Positions 56,201 through 64,000 of a stretch of DNA of 64,000 nt are shown here, piece by piece. The notes under the pieces are model-generated. The model saw nothing but the letters and a program-made list of their open reading frames with translations. It was not told where the DNA came from and made no database searches. The position numbers and the translations under genes are program-made. Position 1 is the stretch's first letter. Each line of letters starts with the position of its first letter. This DNA comes from Shinisaurus crocodilurus (Eukaryota; Chordata; Lepidosauria; Squamata; Shinisauridae), in NCBI GenBank assembly GCA_021292165.1, contig CM037877.1:203464715-203528714 (forward strand), read 5' to 3'.

Positions 56201-56330
56201 CAAACACATTAATGGATTTATGCCTTTGGCATGCATGTCTAGTACATAGGGCAATTTCTTTGTTTATAACAATAGCTATTGTTTCTGTAGAACCTGTGAT
56301 CTAGTGAGAGATGTCTCAGGAATAATCACA

Positions 56331-56331
56331 T

Positions 56332-56362
<31 letters not shown>

Positions 56363-56365
56363 TTA
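56331..56365. repeat. (TTTA)n microsatellite
   Basis: TTTA repeats at the junction with a minus-strand LINE tail. Confidence 0.9.
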
Positions 56366-56369
56366 ATAA

Positions 56370-56985
56370 ACATTGTTTTCCATCCTGTCACCTGTTAAAA
56401 AGGAGCCATACAATTTGAAGGGAGAAAAAGATATGTAAAAACAAATAAAATTATAAAAAGCCGGGGGGGGGGGAAGGAAATTAAAAAATCAGTTGGACCA
56501 TAGATTGGCCAGAACAAAACAGTCTTCATTTGGCATCTGGATACCATCAGGGAGGAGGTCAGCTGGATCTCCCAGGGCAGGAAGTTCTGTAGCATGAGTG
56601 CCACAGCGGAGAAGCCCTCTCCTACATACTCACTGGCCTCAGGACACAGAGCAGGAGGACCTCCGACAGGATCATGTGGGAAGAGACTGTCCTTCATATA
56701 TTCTGGTCCCAAACCATTTAGGGCTTTAACAGTGCAGTCCTATGCATTTAGTAAGCCCCACTGAATCCAATGGGACTTACTCCCAGGTAAGTGCTGCATG
56801 GGATTGCAGCCTGCAGGCAATAACTAGCACTTTGAATTTTGAGTCCAGAGAGGGACCGGGAGACCATGGAGCTGACAGAGTAAGGAAGGAGTCACATGCT
56901 CTAAGGAGTCATATGCTCCAGAGTGGCCGGTTCGTTTGCCGGCCAGATGGGCGATGCATAAATACAACAAATAAATACGGTAAAT
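56370..56985. repeat. Composite of old LINE-derived repeats
   Basis: Includes 'tgcagtcctatgcatttagtaag...cccactgaatccaatgggacttactccca', a phrase widespread in squamate repeats, and an L2-type + strand tail at 56,925-56,985 ('ggccggttcgtttgccggcc', 'gggcgatgcataaata') like that at 25,443-25,490. Confidence 0.5.
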
Positions 56986-57490
56986 GCTCTGAAAACCACC
57001 AGAGAGGCAGGGCTTTCCTAGTTCTCCTCCTTTGTCAATTATAGCCATGCATTTGCTCTGGTTGGAGGACAGAGTGAGCTTATATATCGAAGCAGCAGGT
57101 CCTGATGCTTCATGGGCTCCTTTCTGCTTGAACATTTCCCTGGGAGAGGCAGCATTAGGTCTAAGGCTACCAAATGTGAAGATGTTATGCTTACTTGACT
57201 TTAGGACTTCACCTACACTTGAAGAGCGACATGGAAGAAATTGCCAGTCTGGATGGGGGAAATTGGTTGTTTTAATCAAACCCAGCAAGGGCCCCACGGG
57301 GGAAGCAGGCACACCCATATTTTTGGCAAGAGGGAATCCACAGCTGAGAGAGTAGCAGCAGCAGCCCTCAGTTTGGGAAGATATCCATCTGCTTCTCTAA
57401 AAATGACCCACATGCTCACAGCAGGAAATCAAATACCAACCCAAATCACATTCTTGTTGTGCCATTATGTTTTTCTCTGGACGGCTTATG

Positions 57491-57850
57491 TTTAATCATA
57501 GAATCATAGAAAAGTAGAGTTGGAAGGGGCCTACAAGGCCATCGAGTCCAACCCCCTGCTCAATGCAGGAATCCAGGTCAAAGCATCTCTGACAGATGTC
57601 TGTCCAGCTGCACCTTGAATGCCTCCAGACTGGGAGAGCCCACCACCTCCCTAGGTAGTTGGTTCCATTGTCTTATTGTTCTAACAGTCAGGAAATTTTT
57701 TCTGATGTTTAGGCGGAATCTGCCTTCCTGTAACTTGAGCCCATTATTCCGTGTCCTGTGAACTGGGATGATCAAGGAGAGATCCCGGCCCCAGCCCTCC
57801 TCTTTGTGACAACCCTTCAAGTACTGGAAGAGTGTTATCATATCTCTCAG
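57491..57850 (-). pseudogene. CR1 LINE 3' fragment
   Basis: On the minus strand it encodes the CR1 ORF2 C-terminus (RTRNNGLKLQEGRFRLNIRK, then WNQLPREVVGSPSLEAFKVQLD) followed by the CR1 3' end, read on the + strand as 'aatcatagaatcatag...gggcctacaaggccatcgagtcc'. Its 5' side joins a tRNA-like head at 57851. Good sequence preservation suggests moderate age. Confidence 0.88.
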
Positions 57851-57895
57851 CCTTCTGCATGCAAAGCAGGTGCTCTACCACTGAGCCATGTCCCC
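57851..57895 (-). repeat. tRNA-like SINE head fused to CR1
   Basis: On the minus strand: 'ggggacatggctcagtggta' then 'gagcacctgctttgcatgcagaagg'. This is the first ~45 bases of the SINE at 21077, including box A, but it passes directly into CR1 coding sequence instead of the box B and SINE body. Confidence 0.65.
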
Positions 57896-57899
57896 TCCC

Positions 57900-58680
57900 C
57901 TGTGTTCCTTGGAACAAGTGTGGGATACAAATGCACTGACCAACCAACCAACCAACCATGAACCACCTGCCTAAATAATGGCCATTGCTACATTCACACA
58001 AGCAATATGCATCTATCTGCAAACTTCAAGAATTTCCCTCTGCTCTCATGTCTTTGGCTGCATTATGGCAGTCCCCTTTCCGTTTGGCATAACACTCATT
58101 TTTAAATTCCAGTGGGCTTTCCATCCATTTGAATGCCTCTTCCAAAACTCAAGGCAAAAGCTTTAACTTAGCTTTTCCCTTCCCACACTTGCAATTTCAG
58201 TTGTCAGTAGTTTTACATTACCCAGCTGCTTTTTATGCTTTTAATTTTCTTCAAACTGTGATCATTTCTTCAAGTGTAATCCTTTATATGACCTGTTTCT
58301 TTGGGACTGAGGCAGACAGCATTGCTTTTTCATTCATCTTCCTTTGTTTCTTCCCTAGTCATCCCAATATTTTTCTTGCTCCATGACCAACATATCCGCA
58401 GGGTTTTTAAAGATGTAGTGATTTTCTATTAGCAACAGCTTATTTACATCTTGCTTTTGTCATCTTTAACACAATGCATACTTTCCCCCCATCACTTTAT
58501 CCACCTGTCATTCTGTCTTCCCAACCATGATATTCCCTCTTGCTTCTTAGCTGCCTGCTTTTGTGTGTGTTGTTTCTTGGCTCTTTCATAAAACTCCTCC
58601 TTGCCTGGACCTTGGCTTCTAATAAATGGCTTTCTCCAGTTAATCATTCCAGCCCCATTCATTAATACTCCCACACCTTT
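57900..58680. other. No gene recognised
   Basis: Unassigned; short CCAA repeats at 57,941-57,958. Confidence 0.5.
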
Positions 58681-58689
58681 GGCCTATTG

Positions 58690-59054
58690 GTAGGGTGGCC
58701 ACTTATGCATCACCAAAAAAGAGGAAATGCATTCACTAAAAAAGAGGATAGTGATTTACATAACATTTGTGTGTGCTAATGTATTGGTGTACACAGAAAT
58801 TTAGAAATAATTACTATCATTTAAACAGAAAGTGCAAGACCGCGATCTGTGTGCCTACTCAGTCTGCTGTCTGGGTTGATGGGCAACTTCAAGACCCCTG
58901 CTTGAGCTTCTTAATATGGTTTTTTTAATCTTTAAACCAGACTTGGACTGGGCAGCCCTTCAAATAGAGGATGCCTTCAAAGAGAGGACTGTTCTCTGAC
59001 AGCCCATCCAATAGAGGACTGTCCTCTGTAAAGTAGGACACACAGCCACCCTAC
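58690..59054. mobile_element. MITE-like repeat with GTAGGGTGGC ends
   Basis: Left end 'gtagggtggcc', right end 'agccaccctac'. The interior is shared with 61618-61930 ('aatttagaaataattactat' and 'cagacttgg', then 'cagcccttcaaatagagga'). A minus-strand fragment lies at 11885-11998. Target duplication unclear. Confidence 0.6.
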
Positions 59055-59199
59055 CTATGCTTGTAACATTGTTTCCCTTCCAGTACATTATCTTTAGGGC
59101 CAGGGCTTTGGTCTGATGGCACATGATGCAGCAACGTTGCTAAAGACAAGCAGGTCTCGATTTATGCCATGGGTGTAGGAGATCTCCTAGGAACAACAA

Positions 59200-59246
59200 C
59201 AACAACAGAGCGGCAGCAGCAGCAGCAGCAGCATCAACAACAACAA
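59200..59246. repeat. (CAA)n/(CAG)n microsatellite
   Basis: CAA, then CAG, then CAA repeats. Confidence 0.9.
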
Positions 59247-59384
59247 CATTATAATCCCAGTTTTCAGATAATTTATTGTCTCCCAAAGCAGCTCACATCA
59301 ATAATCAGGGAGAGAGAGAGAGAGGCCCTGCCATCAGGCTTACACAAACTAAAACGACAAGACTCACAAGAAGGGGAAGTGGAG

Positions 59385-61181
59385 CTTCCGGGTGAACATG
59401 GAGCTTTGAAAGCCGCACAGAAATTCTGTGGGGAGCTGGCACAGCGTTTCCTGGCCAGAGAATGTCTCAGGCTGGGGGATCTACTTCTCATTAGAGAAGC
59501 GAAGATCTGAGGTTACCCCCAACTTATCTCATAGGGTCATAAATCGCTATTTGTGTGTCGTATGACGGATAAATGCGGTGGTGATCTGAGGTGGGGGAAA
59601 ACGGCGCTGTTTTCCAGAGACCGGTTTTACCGATCATCAGAAGTTTGCATGTTCGCTTCCAAAATAAAGGAGTACATCTGGAGTGGCTAATTGGAATCTT
59701 TCGGCAGCAGAGTGGGATTTATAATTAACTGTAAGTAGACTATGTTTATCTGGGAGGCGAAAAAGATAAGAGAGGAAACCTGAAAGGAGGTCTATAAATC
59801 TTATATGTTTGGAAGCGTCTTGGAAATATCTATACGCAAGGCAAGATGTTTGCAGTTGCAGCATTTTTAAACCTGTGGAACGAAATGGAGAGAGAAATTC
59901 TAAACAGATTGGAAGTAAGGATCCAGGCTTGGAATGTAAATATGAAAGTGGATCAATCAGAAGAACAACGTAAGACGGATTTCTTTACAGGACCGGCAGA
60001 GGAGAAGACAGAAGAAGTAAATAAGGACTTGGGAAACTTACCAGAAATTCACAGAGACTTTGAAGTTTTAATTGGGTCGAAGTGGCATGAGAAGACAGTT
60101 CAGGAAGATGTGACGCACTTTTTAAAATCTAAGATGGCGGAGCCGGAGATCGGTATGCAGGAGACCACAAAACAACAGAACAAGCTGATTTCATTCTTGG
60201 TTCAAAACCTGGAACTTAATGAATATCCCTTTGACAGAGGAAAGCAATGAAAGGGACTATCTTCACGGTCTTTTATTGGCAAAAGATAAAGGGTTGATGT
60301 ATACTGAACTATATGTCTAGTTGGAATATAAATAATTTTTTGATTTTAAATATTAATGGCAAAGGTAAAGGGATTGCTTATATGACTTATTTGAATTTTA
60401 AATATTAATGGTGATGTAAGAGAAATTATTATAAGTAAGGTATAATTATATTTGGTTTGTTTGGAAACATTTATTTAAAAAATAATAATAATAATTTGTT
60501 GTTGTTGTTGGGGGTGTTGTTTGGTGGAGGCTTTGAAGTATTAAAGGGGAAGGTCTTTTGTTTTTTTTGTTCTATAAGTAGCATGATGGCTTATGTGCTT
60601 CTGCTGTTCTGTCAGACGTCACTTATTTCTTAATTTTTTAGACTTATCTTTCTTTTCTTTCCTTTAAAAAAATATATCTTGGAGATTAAAAGTGAAGGAA
60701 TTTCTGTTTAGATAGAAAGGAATAATGAGTAATTGTAATAATACAAATGTGTTGATTCGATGGTTAGGTACTAGAGAGTGCGGGAGCGGTGGAAATACAA
60801 AATGCTTTTGGTATGTGGTCATTTGCTAATTAGTTTATAGTTACTTTTTACTTTTGGGATTCTTAATATACTGTATTTTGGAATTGAAAACAATATTTAA
60901 TGAAACTATAGGTTTTCTTTTTTGGAGTATCCATAAATGTTGAATTTAATAGATTAAATAGTTGATGTTTATTGGGGGAGAGTGGAGACCTCTGGTGTTT
61001 GTTCCTTTTAGGGTTCTTTTTTGCCAGAACTGGAAGTGATTTTTTGTTAACAGAAAAGATTTTAAGATTAACTGTGGTTGATTAAGCTGTGGAGAAGATT
61101 GGAAGTCCATTATTGTGTTTGTGTTTGTTTGTTTGTTTGTTTTATTATGAATAAAAAATAAAAGAGAAAAAAAAAAAAGAA
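59385..61181 (+). mobile_element. Short non-LTR (L1-like) insertion with poly(A) and 19-bp duplication
   Basis: A perfect 19-bp direct repeat 'acaagaaggggaagtggag' lies at 59366-59384 and 61182-61200. The 1,797 bp between ends in 'aaaataaaagag' plus a long A-run, the signature of target-primed retroposition with a poly(A) tail. The 5' part looks like an untranslated leader, then a 134-codon ORF (59846-60250) and an AT-rich 3' UTR of about 0.9 kb with A/T runs. No reverse transcriptase is present. The perfect duplication implies a young insertion. Whether it is an internally deleted L1 or a separate non-autonomous family is open. Confidence 0.82.
59846..60250 (+). CDS. 134-residue ORF in the L1-like insertion, ORF1-like
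   Basis: The ORF starts at ATG 59846 (MFAVAAFLNLWNEMEREILN) and ends at TGA 60250. It is rich in Glu, Lys and Gln with heptad-like spacing of hydrophobic residues (WNEMEREILNRLEVRIQAW and a later segment near 'QNKLISFLVQNLELNEY'), as in the coiled-coil part of L1 ORF1 proteins. I see no RNA-recognition motif or zinc knuckle, so it would be only an N-terminal fragment of such a protein. Earlier in-frame methionines are absent. It may be a relic rather than a product; no host homologue recognised. Confidence 0.4.
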   Translation: MFAVAAFLNLWNEMEREILNRLEVRIQAWNVNMKVDQSEEQRKTDFFTGPAEEKTEEVNKDLGNLPEIHRDFEVLIGSKWHEKTVQEDVTHFLKSKMAEPEIGMQETTKQQNKLISFLVQNLELNEYPFDRGKQ

Positions 61182-61289
61182 ACAAGAAGGGGAAGTGGAG
61201 GGAAAAGGAAGAGGAGGAAGTTTTTCAAGGCCAGAACAAGCTATAAGTGGGCATGTAAATGCACTTTGGGCCAGGCTGCTGATCTTCCC

Positions 61290-61380
61290 TAGTTTCCTGC
61301 ATTGAGCAGGGGGTTGGACTCGATAGCCTTGTAGGCTCCTTCCAACTCTATGATCTATGGAATCTGTGAATCTATGAATG
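61290..61380 (+). repeat. CR1/5S-SINE tail fragment
   Basis: 'ctagtttcctgcattgagca' then 'gggggttggactcgatagcc' and 'ccttccaactctatgatcta', identical in order to the 3' halves of the 5S SINEs at 13.9 and 53.9 kb. The 5S part is missing, consistent with 5' truncation. Confidence 0.7.
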
Positions 61381-61617
61381 AGGCCAATGGATGGGGTCAG
61401 TGCATTCTTTTCCCTTCCTTCCACAGTCCCAGGGCAACTGTCGAGTGTCCTTTCTGGCAGGGCAGGGAAAACGAGCTCCCTGCAACTGCTCTTTCTCTAA
61501 GCAGGGCTCCTTGAGCTGTGCTGAAGGAAGGTGAGATATAAATGCAATACGTAAAATAAAAACATGAGGACTGCCTGAGACCCAACCCTAAGGTATCCAC
61601 ATGCATCGCCAAAACAG

Positions 61618-61930
61618 AGAACAAAACAGGACACAGAGTTCCACAATATTTGCATGTGCTGATTTATATGTATCGGTGCACATTTAGAAATAATTACTAT
61701 AATTTAAATAGAAATGCAGTCCATCTCACAGTATTGGAGAAGTGTGTGACCAGGTGACTTGTATGCCTGCACAGTCTGCTGTCCCGGTGCTCACTGTTGA
61801 CGGGTCACTCAAGGCCCCTGCTCTCCCTTCTTCTTTTCTCTTTAAACCAGACTTGGGCAGCCCTTCAAATAGAGGACACCTTCAAACAGAGTACTGCCTG
61901 CTGTAAATTAGGACACATACAGCCACCTCA
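61618..61930. mobile_element. MITE-like repeat, second copy of the 58.7-kb family
   Basis: Same order of phrases as 58690-59054, ending 'ggacacatacagccacc'. The left end is degraded. Confidence 0.6.
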
Positions 61931-61939
61931 ACCAACCCT

Positions 61940-62670
61940 CAGCTCTGAGCTGAAAAAATCTTAAAAGGTCAGAGCCTTGGCTTGGGGGACCCACAATCAG
62001 ATACCTCTGTGTGACTTCTTATGTTGGCTTCACAGAGAAGAGGGTCAAGCTCTGTGTCCTGAGTCAGTGACCTTGGAGGCACAGCCAGACCTCTTTCCTG
62101 GGGAAACTTGCTGGGGGTTTGTCCTCCTTTGGATTGCATACAGGCAGCCTCCTGGGTCAGGCTTCTTGACTTCATGATCACTATCAAAGTCATCTTGGGT
62201 GTCAGGGCAGGGTCACATATAATCTATCCTCTGTTTTGCACATCCCAGAGACCCCAAGCAATTCTTAATAGGTTAATCCAATGTATGGGATCCTGAAGTC
62301 TGTTTTTCCTGCCACTCAATTTTCTTTTGCCTGTTATGGGTGGATATAATTAATAACAATTTAGTTATGTGAAGCACAAGGAAGACCACAGCAGGTCCCA
62401 GCAAGAGGTTGGGTAAGCTTGGGTTCGTGGGAAATGAACAGCCTCCACCACACAGACACACAGTATTGCCAGATGAAGGCATGAATGGAGGGTGATTGAG
62501 ATCTAGGGAGCATGAATGAGCAGCAGATGAGAGTCTTGCACTGATTAGATTAACACACACATGGCCTAACGGCACAGGAGATACTTTCCTGAAAAGAACC
62601 TTAGAATAAGGTGAAGTGTGCGTTTCACCCTTTAACACTAATCATAGACTTGACATACTAACTCTACATT
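61940..62670. other. No gene recognised
   Basis: Unassigned. Confidence 0.5.
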
Positions 62671-62684
62671 GAGACATAACGACA

Positions 62685-62956
62685 ACAACAACAACAATAA
62701 ACAACAACAACAACAACAACAATAATAATAATACATTGTAAGATCAGAAAACAAGACACTGTACCTGCTCTATATTTCTTCTTTTCCATTTAAACGTGAT
62801 GTGTCTCAGCTTAGTGTCTCAGCTCACTAAGCTGAGACACATCACGTTTAAATGGAAAAGAAGAAATATAGAGCAGGTACAGTGTCTTGTTTTCTGATCT
62901 TACAATGTATTATTATTATTGTTGTTGTTGTTGTTGTTGTTTATTGTTGTTGTTGT
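62685..62956. repeat. 272-bp near-perfect palindrome
   Basis: Arms 62685-62816 and 62825-62956 are exact reverse complements over 132 bp, with an 8-base loop 'tctcagct'. The outer parts of the arms are (CAA)n/(TTG)n and (AAT)n/(ATT)n tracts. The inner parts are unique sequence ('gcaggtacagtgtcttgttt' on the right). The similarity ends in the trinucleotide repeats. The right flank continues as a LINE tail ('catatttatttataacccacc'). Confidence 0.93.
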
Positions 62957-62964
62957 CGTCGTCA

Positions 62965-63040
62965 TCATCATCATATTTATTTATAACCCACCTTTTCCCC
63001 AATACTTCACCCAACTGCATGCAACTTTACCCCAGTCGAA
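62965..63040 (-). repeat. LINE tail fragment beside the palindrome
   Basis: 'atatttatttataacccaccttttccccaatac' is the complement of the common 'ggggaaaaggtgggttataaataaat' 3' tail. Confidence 0.5.
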
Positions 63041-63044
63041 GATC

Positions 63045-64000
63045 CCAAACTTTTTGCAATAGGGTGCAGTTAGCTTCACTTCTTGAAGGGGATCTAACAC
63101 CCAGATTATTTGTCATAACATGCCCTTGGGCAAGTCACCCACTGTACCCACTGTCACTTCTTGTCTTGCTTTTAATAATTAGAATGAAATGGTGCTGGGC
63201 TATGTATTGTCCCTCACTATGTGTCTGCATTACCAAGCTCATCACACTTTGGCCTTGCTGTTGCAGGATGCACCTTGGACTTGCAGCAGTGCGTATTTAG
63301 CATTATATGCTACACTCTATAGTGCTGTTCCTATTTTTCTTTGCCTGTTATTTCATGCAAGAGAATAGTAGGACAAATGACCCCATAGCTACACAGAATC
63401 TCATCAGACCAAGGCAGGTGGAAATACGCAAGTCTGGTGCAAAATCTGTCATAGAAATAGCATTTGCATTAGTTGGCAGTGTAAGCAATCTCTTGAGGCA
63501 GCAAGGAATGATACAGATGGCTTTGCTGGAAAACTGCTGATGGCAGGGAAAATAGTGATCTATGGGCAAAAGAGAGATGCTTGCTAAGGCAGCAAGCAAG
63601 GGGAACGGAGACCATCGGAGATGGGCTGTACCATCACGTGAAAGGATGGAGTATTGTGCAAGAGATATAAACTGATTATGTTCAACATGTCAATAAAAAG
63701 AGGGAAGCAATACCTCTTCATTTAGGAAGGGGAGGAGTAGCTAATGGGCCAGATGTTAAGAAGAACTAAGCACTCGACAGGCTGGGCTTTTAACTGCTGG
63801 CCATTTCCTGATTTTCAAGGGCGTCATCCACTGGGGTAAGTTGAGGGTATTGCCATCCTTGTTTTCTACATGGCTAGTTGCTTGTTGGCCATATAAGGGA
63901 ACTTACCTGTGTGAAGCTGAAGATGACATAATGCACAGCTGGTTTAATTGCAAATGTGTGCCCAATTCAAATGATACCTCTTTGAACAGGCACATACCTC
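63045..64000. other. No gene recognised
   Basis: Unassigned to the window edge. Confidence 0.5.

Noticed and set aside
62685..62956. CRISPR-like or satellite array
   Set aside because: There are no spaced direct repeats. The structure is a single inverted repeat with trinucleotide tracts.

Overview
This window is nuclear DNA of a squamate reptile, most likely a lizard rather than a snake. It holds the 3' half of a green-sensitive cone opsin gene (RH2) on the + strand and a Sauria-type tRNA SINE near 55.4 kb. It is also dense in L2 and CR1 LINE fragments, hAT-type foldback MITEs and CA/GT microsatellites, a mix typical of squamates. Snakes are reported to have lost RH2, which is why a lizard is favoured.

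Layout. 1-5,920 is probably part of RH2 intron 2, because exons 1 and 2 are not in the window. RH2 exons 3, 4 and 5 lie at 5,921-6,086, 7,535-7,774 and 8,561-8,692. The stop codon is followed by a probable long 3' UTR that ends near an AATAAA at 11,321 and has three Pumilio-type motifs close to its end. From about 11.4 kb to the right edge I see no other convincing host gene. That stretch is a mosaic of transposable elements and unassigned sequence.

Main repeat landmarks: a foldback element with a MITE nested in one arm (12.0-12.4 kb); two 5S-rRNA-derived SINE copies with a CR1-like tail (13.9 and 53.9 kb); two copies of a GAGTC-rich hAT element (17.6-18.4 and 31.05-31.74 kb, the latter with a perfect 8-bp target duplication); an L2 LINE with a broken reverse transcriptase (24.1-25.5 kb); two GC-rich hAT elements of one terminal family carrying different cargo (36.2-37.3 and 48.85-49.4 kb); a degenerate Ty3/Gypsy element on the minus strand (48.3-53.2 kb) split by a hAT element, a probable solo LTR and a pogo/Tigger-type element; a 1.8-kb poly(A)-tailed non-LTR insertion with a perfect 19-bp target duplication and a 134-codon ORF (59.4-61.2 kb); and a 272-bp near-perfect palindrome (62.7-62.96 kb).

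The only functional host system seen is the RH2 cone opsin. I found no clear new biological system. The observations most worth following are the palindrome, the L1-like short element, the stretch shared by GC-rich cargo in two unrelated DNA-transposon types, and the tRNA-head/CR1 chimera at 57.5-57.9 kb. All calls come from reading the sequence. No alignment or database search was run.
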